Shown one piece after another: positions 29,322 through 38,407 of a stretch of 64,000 bases of DNA. The notes below the pieces were generated by a model, which did no database searches, was not told the DNA's origin, and saw only the letters and a program-made list of their open reading frames with translations. Positions within the stretch are counted from its first letter, which is position 1, and every line of letters starts with the position of its first letter. The translations under genes were made by a program, and so were the position numbers. The stretch is from Streptomyces blattellae (lineage in GTDB: Bacteria > Actinomycetota > Actinomycetes > Streptomycetales > Streptomycetaceae), in assembly GCF_009709555.1 (NCBI RefSeq), contig NZ_WJBG01000149.1, positions 1-64,000 of the forward strand, written 5' to 3'.

Positions 29322-30842
29322 ATGCGGACGTACGACAACCCGGTGATCGGTGGCTTTCATCCCGACCCGAGTGTGTGCCGGGTCGGCGAGGACTACTACG
29401 TCGTCTGCTCCAGCTTCGAGTACTTTCCCGGCGTGCCGCTCTTCCACAGCCGGGACCTCGTGCACTGGCGGCAGATCGGCAACGTACTCGACCGGCCGGG
29501 GCAGTTGGAGATCCCGGACGGTGCGCCGGCCTCGGACGGCGTCTACGCGCCGACCCTTCGGTATCACGACGGTCGGTTCTACATGATCACCACCAACGTC
29601 AGCGCCGGCGGCAACTTCCTGGTCACGAGCGACCGTCCCGGGGGGCCGTGGTCCGACCCGGTGTGGGTGGATGTGCCCGGCATCGATCCCGACCTGGCCT
29701 GGGACGAGGACGGCAACTGCTGGTGTGCCGTCGCGGGCGTGGCGGTGGCGCGTATCGACACGGAGAGCGGGAAGGTGCTGGAAGGGCCGTTCCGGGTGTG
29801 GTCCGGGACGGGGCTGCGGGACCCGGAGGCGCCGCACCTCTACCGCGTCGGCGAGTGGTGGTACCTGATGCTGGCCGAGGGCGGCACCGCAGACGCCCAC
29901 TCCGTCTCCGTCGCCCGCGCCCGCTCGCCCCGCGGCCCCTTCGAACCGGCGCCCGCCAACCCGCTCCTGTCCCACCGCGGCACCGGCCTGCCGATCCAGT
30001 GCACCGGCCACGCCGACCTGGTCCAGGCGCCCGACGGGACCTGGTGGATGCTGCTCCTCGGCACGCGCCCGCGCGGCCACTTCCCTGCCTTCCACGTCCT
30101 CGGCCGGGAGACCTTCCTGACGCCCGTGGAGTGGGCGCACGGCTGGCCGCGGGTCGGCCCGGTGCGCGAATCCCATCCGGCGCCGTCGTCCCTGAGTCCC
30201 CTCCAACCCGAGCCCACACGGGACGACTTCGACACCGCCGACCTGGCACCGCACTGGATCTCGCCCCGTCGCAGGCCGCAGGGCTCCTGGTCGCTGGGCG
30301 AGCGCCCGGGATGGCTGACGCTCAACGCGACCGGCGACAGCCTGGACCGCCCCGGCCACACCTTCGTCGGGCGCCGCCAGCAGCATCACGACTGCCGGGC
30401 CGCGGCCCGTCTGGATGCCAGAACGGGCCGCGCGGGACTCTCCGTACGCATGGACGAGGCCCACCACTACGACCTTGAGGTCTCCGGGGGAGAGGCGAGC
30501 GTGATCGCCCGGATCGGCCCGCTGCGGCAGCGAGTCGCCGTGCACGCGCTGCCGTCGGGACCGGTCACGCTCGTCGCCCGGACCCGCACTTCGGACCTCG
30601 TACCGCCGACCGGCCGGGACGCGCTCGGCGTCCGGGCCGGCGGCCCCGACACGGTCGCCTTCTCGCTCGAAAGCCCGGACGGCACGGTCCCGTTGGCCGA
30701 ACTGGACGGCCGCTATCTGTCCACCCAGGTCGCGGGCGGCTTCACGGGACGGGTGATCGGTATGTACGTCACGGAGGGCAGCGCGGCCTTCGACTGGTTC
30801 GAGTACGTCCCCGCAGGCGGCCCCGGACGCTCCGGCTCCTGA
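29322..30842 (+). CDS. glycoside hydrolase family 43 enzyme, probable beta-xylosidase
   Basis: This 506-residue cytoplasmic enzyme (no signal peptide) begins NPVIGGFHPDPSVCRVGEDY, the catalytic-base region of GH43, followed by SSFEYFPGVPLFHSRDLVHW. The five-blade propeller fills about residues 1-300 and a beta-sandwich lies beyond 320. It would cleave xylose or arabinose from imported oligosaccharides. GGGAGG lies ten bases before ATG 29322. The neighbours are a sugar ABC importer and a xylanase. Alpha-arabinofuranosidase activity is the main alternative. Confidence 0.88.
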   Translation: MRTYDNPVIGGFHPDPSVCRVGEDYYVVCSSFEYFPGVPLFHSRDLVHWRQIGNVLDRPGQLEIPDGAPASDGVYAPTLRYHDGRFYMITTNVSAGGNFLVTSDRPGGPWSDPVWVDVPGIDPDLAWDEDGNCWCAVAGVAVARIDTESGKVLEGPFRVWSGTGLRDPEAPHLYRVGEWWYLMLAEGGTADAHSVSVARARSPRGPFEPAPANPLLSHRGTGLPIQCTGHADLVQAPDGTWWMLLLGTRPRGHFPAFHVLGRETFLTPVEWAHGWPRVGPVRESHPAPSSLSPLQPEPTRDDFDTADLAPHWISPRRRPQGSWSLGERPGWLTLNATGDSLDRPGHTFVGRRQQHHDCRAAARLDARTGRAGLSVRMDEAHHYDLEVSGGEASVIARIGPLRQRVAVHALPSGPVTLVARTRTSDLVPPTGRDALGVRAGGPDTVAFSLESPDGTVPLAELDGRYLSTQVAGGFTGRVIGMYVTEGSAAFDWFEYVPAGGPGRSGS

Positions 30843-30927
30843 CCGCAGATTCGCCGTGTACGAGGGGTTGCCACGCTTTGGCAGCGGTCTCTAGGGTGCG
30901 GCAACAGCGAAGCTTTCTGGAATGGTT

Positions 30928-30940
30928 CCGAAACTTTCGG
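30928..30940. promoter_or_regulatory. LacI-type operator CCGAAACTTTCGG
   Basis: A 13-base dyad, symmetric except for the central base, lies 48 bases before the binding-protein start. A second, weaker CGAAGCTTTC sequence is at 30908-30917. It shares the CGAAA-N-TTTCG core with the site before the GH43 gene. Confidence 0.75.
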
Positions 30941-30988
30941 TCCAGCGGACGGACGCGGGTGCGCCGTCCCGTACCCAAGGAGCGCATG

Positions 30989-32281
30989 ATGGGCGACCGG
31001 GCACTGTCCCGCCGCGGCTTCCTGACGGCCTCGGCCGCGGCCGGTCTGGGCATGACGGCACTGAGCGGCTGCGGCGGCGACTCGGACGGAGGATCCTCGG
31101 GGACGACCACGGTCGAGTGGTGGAACATCTCCACCGCTCAGCCGACCAAGGATGTCTGGGCCGGCCTCGCGAAGAAGTTCGAGGCCCAGAACCCCAAGGT
31201 CAAGATAAAGATCGTCCAGCTGGAGAACGACGCCTACAAGTCGAAGATGACGGCGCTGACCGCCTCCGGGGAGCTGCCGGACATCTTCCACACCTGGGGC
31301 GGCGGCGTCCTGAAGCAGCAGGTCGACGCCGGGCTCGTCGAGGACCTCACGGACCGGACGAAGCCGTGGGCCGACGGTCTGCTGGCGGTCGCGAAGGAGC
31401 CGTATCTGCTCGACGACCGGGTGTACGGCATCCCGTTCGACATCGGCATGGTCGGCTTCTGGTACAACAAGGCGCTGTTCAAGCAGGCCGGCATCGCCAC
31501 GCCGCCCACCACCTGGAGCGACTTCCTCGACGCCGTCGGCAGGCTGAAGTCCGCCGGCACCACCCCCCTCGCCCTCGCGGGCAAGGAGACGTGGACCGGC
31601 ATGTACTACTGGGCGTACCTGGCGATGCGCACCGCGGGCGCCGACGCGCTGGAGAAGGCAGGCGACGACAAGGACTTCACCGGCGCCGAGTTCGTCCAGG
31701 CCGGACGGCACCTCAAGGATCTCGTCGATCTCCAGCCGTTCCAGAAGGGCTTCCTCGGCGCCGCCTACTCCAGCCCCACCGGCCAGGCCGCAGCCGTCGG
31801 CAACGGCAAGGCGGCGATGGAACTCATGGGCCAGTGGGCGCCGTTGGTGCAGGCGGACGCGGGCAAGGGCCTCGGCGACGACCTCGGGTTCTTCCCGTTC
31901 CCGGCGGTCGAGGGCGGCAAGGGCGCCATCACCGAGGTGTTCGGCGGGGGTGGCGGACACGCCCTGCGGCAGGGCGCCCCGCAGGCCGCCGTCGACTTCC
32001 TGAAGTTCTTCGCCTCCGAGACGACGGACCTGGAACTGGTCCGGAAGACCGGCGTCCTTCCGGTGGTGCCCGGAGCCGAGAGCGCCATCACCGACCCCAA
32101 CATCGAGGCCGTACAAGCGCAGTTGAAGGGCTCGACCGGCTTCCAGCTCTACCTCGACCAGGCGTACGCGCCCGCCCTCGGCCAGGAGGTCAACGACAGC
32201 GTGGCCGGGCTGATCGCCGGGTCCAAGTCGCCCGAGCAGGTCACCGAGTCGATCACACAGACCGCGAAGGAAGAGCAGTAG
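30989..32281 (+). CDS. sugar ABC transporter binding lipoprotein (xylo-oligosaccharide type)
   Basis: This 430-residue solute-binding protein begins MGDRALSRRGFLTASAAAGL and contains a twin-arginine motif (SRRGFL) and a lipobox (LSGC), so it is a TAT-exported lipoprotein. The mature part is a family-1 sugar-binding fold (VEWWNISTAQPTKDVW, then DIFHTWGGGVLKQQVDAG). The gene set is like the Streptomyces BxlEFG xylobiose system. AAGGAG lies six bases before ATG 30989; ATG 30986 is too close to it. Substrate is inferred from the flanking GH43 and GH10 genes. Confidence 0.9.
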   Translation: MGDRALSRRGFLTASAAAGLGMTALSGCGGDSDGGSSGTTTVEWWNISTAQPTKDVWAGLAKKFEAQNPKVKIKIVQLENDAYKSKMTALTASGELPDIFHTWGGGVLKQQVDAGLVEDLTDRTKPWADGLLAVAKEPYLLDDRVYGIPFDIGMVGFWYNKALFKQAGIATPPTTWSDFLDAVGRLKSAGTTPLALAGKETWTGMYYWAYLAMRTAGADALEKAGDDKDFTGAEFVQAGRHLKDLVDLQPFQKGFLGAAYSSPTGQAAAVGNGKAAMELMGQWAPLVQADAGKGLGDDLGFFPFPAVEGGKGAITEVFGGGGGHALRQGAPQAAVDFLKFFASETTDLELVRKTGVLPVVPGAESAITDPNIEAVQAQLKGSTGFQLYLDQAYAPALGQEVNDSVAGLIAGSKSPEQVTESITQTAKEEQ

Positions 32282-32287
32282 GCCCCG

Positions 32288-33286
32288 ATGACCTCCACGT
32301 TCCTTCCGGACAAGCGGACCGGCCCCGAAGCCGGTCCTCCGCCCCCGGCCCTCAGGGTGGGCCGGGGGCGGTCCCGGCGGCGGATCCGCAACTGGCTCAC
32401 CGCGGTCGGCTTCCAGTTGCCCGCGCTGGTGCTGTTCCTGGTGCTGGTCCTGCTGCCGATCCTGTTCGCCCTGTACGCGGCCTTCTTCCGCTGGGGCGGC
32501 TTCGGCATGCCCTCCGACTACATCGGCGCCGACAACTTCACCCGCCTCTTCGACGACCCGGTCTTCCTGGGCGACCTGTGGCGCTGTCTCGTCCTGGTCG
32601 GGCTGTCGCTCGCCATCCAGCTGCCGTTCGCGCTCGCCATGGCCGTCCTGCTCAACCAGCGGATCCGCGGCCGGGCCGTCTACCGGACGCTGTTCTTCGC
32701 GCCGTACGTGCTGTCCGAGGCCATCACCGGCATCCTGTTCGCGATGATCTTCGCCCCGGACAGCGGTCTCGCCGACCAGGTCCTGGGCAGCGTGGGCCTG
32801 GACGGGCTCGGCGGGACCTGGTTCGCGGATCCGTCCACCGTCATGGCGACCCTGTTCCTCGTCATGACCTGGAAGTACTTCGGCTTCCACATGATGCTCT
32901 ACCTGGCCGGCCTGCAGTCCATCCCGGCCGAGTTGACGGAGGCGGCGCTCATCGACGGGGCCAGTCCCTGGCAGCGCTTCCGCCATGTCACCCTGCCGCT
33001 GCTCGCGCCCACCCTGCGCATCAGTGTGTTCCTGTCCGTCATCGGCTCCATCCAGCTCTTCGACCTGGTGTGGGTGACGACGGCGGGCGGCCCCGACCAT
33101 CACTCCGAGACCATGGCCGTGACCATGTTCCAGTACGGGTTCAAGCGCTATCAGGTCGGCTATGCCAGCGCGATCAGCGTGGTCATGTTCGGCATCAGCC
33201 TCGTCTTCGCCCTCGCCTACCAGCGGTTCGTGCTCCGCCGCGACCTCGAAGGGGCGACCACGACCATGCGGGGAGGCCAGAAGTGA
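32288..33286 (+). CDS. sugar ABC transporter permease (MalF/UgpA type)
   Basis: This 332-residue permease has a long N-terminal tail and six membrane segments. The EAA loop reads TEAALIDGASPWQRFRHVTL (about 218-237). It begins six bases after the binding-protein stop and pairs with the next permease to import the oligosaccharide. No dedicated ATPase gene is in the cluster; Streptomyces sugar importers of this type usually share the MsiK ATPase. Confidence 0.93.
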   Translation: MTSTFLPDKRTGPEAGPPPPALRVGRGRSRRRIRNWLTAVGFQLPALVLFLVLVLLPILFALYAAFFRWGGFGMPSDYIGADNFTRLFDDPVFLGDLWRCLVLVGLSLAIQLPFALAMAVLLNQRIRGRAVYRTLFFAPYVLSEAITGILFAMIFAPDSGLADQVLGSVGLDGLGGTWFADPSTVMATLFLVMTWKYFGFHMMLYLAGLQSIPAELTEAALIDGASPWQRFRHVTLPLLAPTLRISVFLSVIGSIQLFDLVWVTTAGGPDHHSETMAVTMFQYGFKRYQVGYASAISVVMFGISLVFALAYQRFVLRRDLEGATTTMRGGQK

Positions 33287-34107
33287 AGACACGTGCGCGG
33301 AATCTCCCGGTCCACGTCGTCCTCGTCCTCGTCGGCGCGGTGATGGCCGTACCGCTGGTCTATGCGGTCATCTCCGGCTTCAAGTCCACCGACGAGCTCT
33401 CCCGTAACCCGATCGGGCTGCCCGAGTCATGGGTGACCTCCAACTACACCGACATCCTCGGCTCCGGTTCCTTCTGGCGGCTGGTCGGCAGCAGCACGTT
33501 CATCGCCATCGGTACGACCGTTCTCGTCGTCGCGGTGTCCGCGCTCGCCGCCTTCTCCTTCGCGCGGTTCGCATTCCGCGGACGCGAGTTCTTCTTCACC
33601 CTGTTCACGATGGGGCTGATGTTCCCCTTCGCGGTGGCGGCCCTGCCGCTGTTCCTGCTGCTGCGCTACCTGGGCCTGCTGGACAACCCGCTGGGCGTGA
33701 TCCTGCCGCAGGCCGCGTTCGGGCTGCCGATGACCATCATCATCCTGCGCGGCTTCTTCCGGGAGATCCCCGGCGAACTGGAGGAGGCGGCCACCCTCGA
33801 CGGGTGCAGCCCGCTCGGCTTCTTCTGGCGGGTCCTGCTGCCGATGGCGCGGCCCGCGCTCGGCACCGTCTCCGTGCTCGCCGTCGTCACCAGCTGGAAC
33901 AACTTCTTCCTTCCGCTGCTGGTCTTCACCGACTCCACGTGGTGGACCGTCCCGATCGGCGTCCAGCAGTTCCAGGGCCAGTACTCCGCGGAGTACGCCA
34001 GGGTCTTCGCCTACCTCGTGCTGGCCATGGTCCCCGCACTCGCCTTCTACTCGGTCGCCGAGCGCCAGCTCGTCGGCGGCCTCACCGCCGGTGCCACCAA
34101 GGGATGA
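33283..34107 (+). CDS. sugar ABC transporter permease (MalG/UgpE type)
   Basis: This 274-residue permease has six membrane segments and the EAA loop EEAATLDGCSPLGFFWRVLL (about 168-187). The GTG start overlaps the previous stop as GTGA, so synthesis of the two permeases is coupled. It completes the importer. Confidence 0.93.
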   Translation: MKTRARNLPVHVVLVLVGAVMAVPLVYAVISGFKSTDELSRNPIGLPESWVTSNYTDILGSGSFWRLVGSSTFIAIGTTVLVVAVSALAAFSFARFAFRGREFFFTLFTMGLMFPFAVAALPLFLLLRYLGLLDNPLGVILPQAAFGLPMTIIILRGFFREIPGELEEAATLDGCSPLGFFWRVLLPMARPALGTVSVLAVVTSWNNFFLPLLVFTDSTWWTVPIGVQQFQGQYSAEYARVFAYLVLAMVPALAFYSVAERQLVGGLTAGATKG

Positions 34108-34171
34108 CACGCGCCGGAGGACGTACACCGCGTCTGCCGTATCCACCGTATCCACCGTGAGGAGTCGCACC

Positions 34172-35212
34172 ATGCGCAGTACCCGCACACGGCTCAGACT
34201 CACCGGCGCCCTCGTCGCCCTGCTCCTGTCCGCCGGCGTACCGGCCGCCCAGGCAGTGGACGACCAGCCGACGCTCGCCGAACTCGCCCAGCGCCACGGC
34301 CGCTACTTCGGCAGCGCCACCGACAACCCCGAGCTGACCGACGAGCCGTACAAGGCGATCCTCGGCACCGAGTTCGACATGATCACCCCCGGCAACGGCA
34401 TGAAGTGGTACGCCACCGAGCCCCAGCAGGGCGTCTTCGACTTCTCCAAGGGCGACGAGATCGTGAACCTCGCCCGCGCCAACCACCAGCGCGTGCGCGG
34501 GCACACCCTGGTCTGGCACAGCCAGCTGCCCGGCTGGCTCACCTCCCGGGACTGGACGGCCGACGAGCTGAGGGCCGTACTGAAGAAGCACATCCAGACG
34601 GAGGTACGCCACTACAAGGGCAAGGTCTATGCCTGGGACGTGGTGAACGAGGCCTTCAACGAGGACGGCACCTACCGGGAGACGATCTTCTACAAGACCC
34701 TCGGACCGGGCTACATCGCCGACGCCCTGCGCTGGGCCCACCAGGCCGACCCGAAGGCCAAGCTCTACCTCAACGACTACAACGTCGAGGGGACCGGCCC
34801 GAAGAGCGACGCCTACTACCGCCTGGTCAAGGAGCTCCAGGCGCAGGGCGTCCCGATCCACGGCTTCGGCATGCAGGCCCATCTCGCGCTCCAGTACGGC
34901 TATCCGAGCACCCTGGAGGACAACCTCCGCCGCTTCTCCCGGCTCGGTCTGGACACCGCGCTCACCGAGGTGGACGTGCGGATGTACGTGCCCGCCGACG
35001 ATGCCGAGCTGGCCACGCAGGCGCAGTGGTACCGGGACATGACCGAGGCATGCCTGGCCGTGCGGCGATGCGTGGGAATCACGCTGTGGGACTACACCGA
35101 CAGATACTCCTGGATCCCGGCGTTCTTCGACGGTGAGGGCGCCGCCCTGCCGTGGGACGAGGAACTGCGGCCGAAGCCCGCGTACTTCGCGATCCGGGAC
35201 GCGCTGCAGTAG
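34172..35212 (+). CDS. secreted endo-1,4-beta-xylanase, GH10
   Basis: This 346-residue enzyme has a signal peptide ending at AAQA (about residue 28) and a GH10 barrel. The acid/base glutamate lies in WDVVNEAF and the nucleophile in LTEVDVRM; substrate-binding HTLVWHSQLPGWL is intact. It hydrolyses xylan outside the cell to oligosaccharides that the upstream importer can take up. There is no carbohydrate-binding module. GAGGAG lies before ATG 34172. It starts 65 bases after the permease and is probably part of the same transcript. Confidence 0.94.
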   Translation: MRSTRTRLRLTGALVALLLSAGVPAAQAVDDQPTLAELAQRHGRYFGSATDNPELTDEPYKAILGTEFDMITPGNGMKWYATEPQQGVFDFSKGDEIVNLARANHQRVRGHTLVWHSQLPGWLTSRDWTADELRAVLKKHIQTEVRHYKGKVYAWDVVNEAFNEDGTYRETIFYKTLGPGYIADALRWAHQADPKAKLYLNDYNVEGTGPKSDAYYRLVKELQAQGVPIHGFGMQAHLALQYGYPSTLEDNLRRFSRLGLDTALTEVDVRMYVPADDAELATQAQWYRDMTEACLAVRRCVGITLWDYTDRYSWIPAFFDGEGAALPWDEELRPKPAYFAIRDALQ

Positions 35213-35233
35213 GGGGTGCACTGTCCGGCCGGG

Positions 35234-35341
35234 CATGGCGCGCTGTCCGGCGGGGCATGGCGCGCTGTCCGGCGGGGCATGGCGCGCTGCCCGATGGGGC
35301 ATGGCGCGCTGTCCGATGGGCATGGCGCCCTATCCGGTGGG
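35234..35341. repeat. 22-bp minisatellite between xylanase and lacI
   Basis: Five head-to-tail copies of CATGGCGCGCTGTCCGGCGGGG-like units (three of 22, two of 21 bases) fill the space between the convergent genes, and a partial copy precedes them. The last unit contains the final codons and stop of the LacI gene. Confidence 0.88.
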
Positions 35342-36430
35342 TGCCGTGCTCGACCGCACCACCAGCTCCGTGCCCAGCTCCACCCGCGGCGAGTCCGGCT
35401 GCTCGCCGCGGGCCAGGCGCAGCACGGTACGGACGGCGAGCTTGCCCATGTCGGCGAGCGGCTGGCGGACGGTGGTCAGCGGCGGGGCCGACCAGCGGAC
35501 TTCCGGAAGGTCGTCGAAACCGACCACGCTCATGTCCTCCGGCACCCGCAGGCCCCGCCGGCGCAACGCCTCGATCGCGCCGAGCGCCATCTGGTCGCTG
35601 GCCGCGAAGACGGCGGTGGGCGGGTCGGGCAGGTCCAGGAGGGTGTTGCAGCCGGTGAATCCGGACTCGGGGTGGAAGTCGCCGGGCACGACGAGGGTCT
35701 CGTCGAGCGCGAGCCCGGCGCTTTCCAGGGCCGTGCGGTAGCCGTCCAGCCGGGCCCGGGAGCACAGCAGCCGGGGCGGCCCGGCGATCAGGCCGATCCT
35801 GCGGTGGCCGAGGGCCAGCAGATGCTCGGTGGCCGCCATGCCGCCCGACCAGTTGGCGGCGCCGATGGTGGGGGCGTCCAGGGCGGGCGAGCCGGCCGGG
35901 TCGACGACCACGAGCGGGACGCCGAGGATGCGCAGTTCATCGTGGAGCACCGGCTCAAGGGCCGAGGTGACGAGGATGACGCCGTCGGAGGCGCGGGCCC
36001 GCAGATTGCGCATCCACTCACGCGCGTGGCCCGAGCGTCCGTGGATCGCCGACACCACGGTGCCGACCCCGGCCGCCTGGGCCACCTCCTCCACGCCCCG
36101 GATGATCTCCACCGCCCAGGGGCTGTCGAGGCTGTTGAAGACCAGGTCGAGCAGGGCGGCGCGGGCGGCGGACGCCGCGAGGCGCTTGCGGTAGCCGTGC
36201 CGGCGCAGCAGGTCCTCCACGCGGGCGCGGGTCTTCGGCGACACGTCCGAGCGGCCGTTGACGACCCGGGACACGGTCGGCACCGAGACCCCGGCCTGCC
36301 GGGCGATCTCCGTGATCGTGACCCTGCTCCCGTCCGTCGGCGCCTGCTCGGCGTCGGCCTCGCGTGCTGCCAATTGCCCACCTCCGTCGACCGGTTGCGC
36401 ATCCGTCACCGTCGTACCGGACGCGCGCAT
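35330..36430 (-). CDS. LacI-family transcriptional regulator of the xylan locus
   Basis: This 366-residue repressor has an N-terminal extension of about 35 residues, then a LacI helix-turn-helix (VTITEIARQAGVSVPTVSRV, about 37-56), the hinge region and a periplasmic-binding-protein-like effector domain ending with VVGFDDLPEVRWSAPPLTTV. It is convergent with the xylanase. CGAAA-N-TTTCG sites before the GH43 and binding-protein genes are its likely operators, and a half-site GGAAGTTTCG overlaps its own ribosome-binding site, which suggests autoregulation. The inducer is probably a xylo-oligosaccharide. Confidence 0.9.
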   Translation of the reverse strand: MRASGTTVTDAQPVDGGGQLAAREADAEQAPTDGSRVTITEIARQAGVSVPTVSRVVNGRSDVSPKTRARVEDLLRRHGYRKRLAASAARAALLDLVFNSLDSPWAVEIIRGVEEVAQAAGVGTVVSAIHGRSGHAREWMRNLRARASDGVILVTSALEPVLHDELRILGVPLVVVDPAGSPALDAPTIGAANWSGGMAATEHLLALGHRRIGLIAGPPRLLCSRARLDGYRTALESAGLALDETLVVPGDFHPESGFTGCNTLLDLPDPPTAVFAASDQMALGAIEALRRRGLRVPEDMSVVGFDDLPEVRWSAPPLTTVRQPLADMGKLAVRTVLRLARGEQPDSPRVELGTELVVRSSTAPTG

Positions 36431-36440
36431 CGAAACTTCC
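36431..36440. promoter_or_regulatory. half operator at the lacI start
   Basis: CGAAACTTCC abuts the ATG of the LacI gene and overlaps its GGAAG ribosome-binding site. It matches one and a half arms of the CGAAA-N-TTTCG motif seen at 29285 and 30928. Binding would block translation initiation or early transcription. Confidence 0.45.
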
Positions 36441-36542
36441 AGGAGTCTTCCGGAAAACGGGTGGCCATGGGAAGGGTGCGAGCGGCTCGGACCTGATCAC
36501 GCACGGGGGACTACAGGGAGTGACCGCCCTCCGACATGCGTC

Positions 36543-36578
36543 GGGGCCGGTTCGCAGAGTGTGTCTGCGTCCGGCCCC
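36543..36578. terminator. strong hairpin downstream of the DUF5999 gene
   Basis: GGGGCCGG (36543-36550) pairs with CCGGCCCC (36571-36578) and CGCAGA pairs with TCTGCG inside. It lies 40 bases past the minus-strand DUF5999 stop and is its probable terminator. Confidence 0.75.
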
Positions 36579-36617
36579 TCAGGTCTCCGGGCGGGATGTC
36601 GGTCCGCCCGGTACTGC

Positions 36618-36812
36618 TCAGGCGGCGGTCGTCACCAGTGCGCGGTGCGGGGCGATGATCTGGCCGTCGGGCAGGAGCTCACCGGTGTCCTCGAAGAGCA
36701 GAACGCCGTTGCACAGCAGGCTCCATCCCTGCTCCGGGTGGTGCGCCAGGAGACGGGCGGACTCCCGGTCGGCTGATTCGGCTGTCGGACACGGCGGCTG
36801 GTGCTGGCACAT
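36618..36812 (-). CDS. DUF5999 family small protein
   Basis: This 64-residue protein begins MCQHQPPCPTAESADRESAR and contains WSLLCNGVLLFEDTGELLPD. It is nearly invariant among streptomycetes and has no known function. Two N-terminal cysteines with a histidine (CQHQPPC) could bind metal. ATG 36812 is the conserved start, although the upstream sequence has no clear ribosome-binding site. Confidence 0.88.
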   Translation of the reverse strand: MCQHQPPCPTAESADRESARLLAHHPEQGWSLLCNGVLLFEDTGELLPDGQIIAPHRALVTTAA

Positions 36813-37196
36813 GGGTGGGATCTTTCGCTTTGTCGTGTGGAGTGAGTGGGTTGTCGGTTCTGTCCTGTGGCGTGAAGCCTCGTTCATGACCGCCCCCGTT
36901 TGGATAAGTCGGTCGAACCAGTGTTGCCCTGCGGGCGTCAATCCGCAGGGATTTGGCCGCACCGCTTCTCACAGGTTCAGGACGCATCACCCGGGCGAAC
37001 GGTTCATCCCAACTGCGCTGCCAGTTCGGGTGGTTCGGGATGGTCGGATGGGGCTAGTCAGGGCGGCGACGGCGACCCTTTTCGGCTCGTTCGAGCGTGG
37101 TTTTGCTCTTGAGAGCGGGATAAGGCTGGAGGGGCGTTCCAGCGTGTGCAGGTGTTTCTGTGGCGTATGCGAGCGTACGCGTCCCGGAAACAGCGT
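36813..37196. other. gap upstream of the DUF5999 gene
   Basis: No gene is supported in this stretch. It must hold the minus-strand promoter of the DUF5999 gene. It is slightly less GC-rich than its surroundings, which fits a long regulatory leader. Confidence 0.4.
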
Positions 37197-37233
37197 CGTA
37201 CCCCGCTGCCCGGAGTTACGGCGGCGGGGTACG
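37197..37233. terminator. hairpin downstream of the 194-residue gene
   Basis: CGTACCCCGC (37197-37206) and GCGGGGTACG (37224-37233) are perfect 10-base arms, 24 bases beyond the minus-strand stop at 37258. Confidence 0.75.
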
Positions 37234-37257
37234 AGGGTGTTTCGCGGGGCCGGTCGG

Positions 37258-37842
37258 TCAGACGGGCTGGCCGAGCAGCGGGGCCGGCGTCACCCGGTGG
37301 GTGAGCATCGGGAGGAGCTCGGCGACCTGGTGCGGCCGGTGCGCCGCGATGCCGGGCGGGGCCGGCGCCAGCGGGATGAGCAGATCGGTGGCGGCTGGGT
37401 GGCCGGTAATGCCGTCCGAGGAGCAGTCGCCGTGCAGCCACAGCGTGAGCATGTACAGGCCGGGCAGGGACAGCAGGCGCGGCTGGCACGCCTGGGTCAC
37501 GGACTCGGCCTGGCGCAGCGCGCGCTCCGTGGAGGCGATGTACGGGCCTTCGAAGAAGTGCGAGAAGGCCCAGCCGTCGGGGGTCAGCATGGTCTCGGCC
37601 GCGGCCACCGCGCGGTCGCCGCAGCGGATCAGGAAACGCCACCCGGCCAGCCGTGTCGCGGACACGCCCTCGGAGGTGATGCGGTCGAGTACGTGGACGG
37701 GCAGCGGGAGCTCGGGGGCGGCGGTGCCCTGCGCGGTGCGCAGGGAGGGCGTCCGGGCCTCGCGGACCGCGGTGGGGGAACCCAGCGCGGTGAGGACGGA
37801 GCGAAGGGCGGGCGCTGGAGCCTGGGGGACATGCAGCGGCAT
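37258..37842 (-). CDS. Streptomyces protein of unknown function
   Basis: This 194-residue protein begins MPLHVPQAPAPALRSVLTAL. It has no signal peptide or membrane segment. The centre contains LAGWRFLIRCGDRAVAAAET, and the C-terminal part is Pro/His-rich (GIAAHRPHQVAELLPMLTHR). I do not recognise the family. It is divergent from the GCS2-type ligase with a 565-base spacer between them, so a shared regulatory region is possible. GAGAGGCG lies before the ATG. Confidence 0.72.
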   Translation of the reverse strand: MPLHVPQAPAPALRSVLTALGSPTAVREARTPSLRTAQGTAAPELPLPVHVLDRITSEGVSATRLAGWRFLIRCGDRAVAAAETMLTPDGWAFSHFFEGPYIASTERALRQAESVTQACQPRLLSLPGLYMLTLWLHGDCSSDGITGHPAATDLLIPLAPAPPGIAAHRPHQVAELLPMLTHRVTPAPLLGQPV

Positions 37843-38407
37843 GGTGGGTCGCCTCTCATTCGACAGGCACGGTGGCGCGAGGGCGTGGCGTGGCGTGGCG
37901 GACGGCGCTGTCAGCTCGCGTGGTCAGAGAGGCGGGGGCCGGGGTCTGGGGGTGCGTGGTGTGCGTGAGGCTGCCGTCCGTCACCCGACGGCAGGAACCC
38001 GGACCGTGGGCGCCAACCCTCTGCCTTGATTGCGGAGTTTATACGACACGTGTTCACATTGTGTTTCGTCTAGCTGTTTCCGGGGACTTCGGCAAGAGTC
38101 TATTCGGTCGGCGACGAGCGGGAATCTTCCCGGTTCCCAACCTGTCGCCCAGTGATGACCTCGGGAAATGCCGCTGAAGCGGTCGGCCGATACTCGTCGG
38201 TGTTTTTCACGAGTTGGCAAGGTGCCGGAAACTTCATGATGTTCCATGCCCGGTGAATGTGCCGCCGGTCACGTCCGTCAGAGTAGCGCGCGCCTGGCCC
38301 GCGCGCGACGTTATCGATCGCCTCGGCTGGGCATCATCCCACCTGACCCGGGACAGCGGCGGCCGGGCCGGATCTTCGGCCTGCCCATTCGAGGAAGGGA
38401 CGCTTCG
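37843..38407. other. divergent intergenic region
   Basis: This 565-base spacer separates two divergent genes. It contains ACACGTGT (38046-38053) and a nearby CACATTGTG near-palindrome, plausible regulator sites for the minus-strand gene. The segment is AT-richer than the surroundings. No gene is supported. Confidence 0.45.

Noticed and set aside
35234..35341. CRISPR-like regular array
   Set aside because: The units are directly adjacent without spacers and no cas gene is present, so it is a minisatellite.
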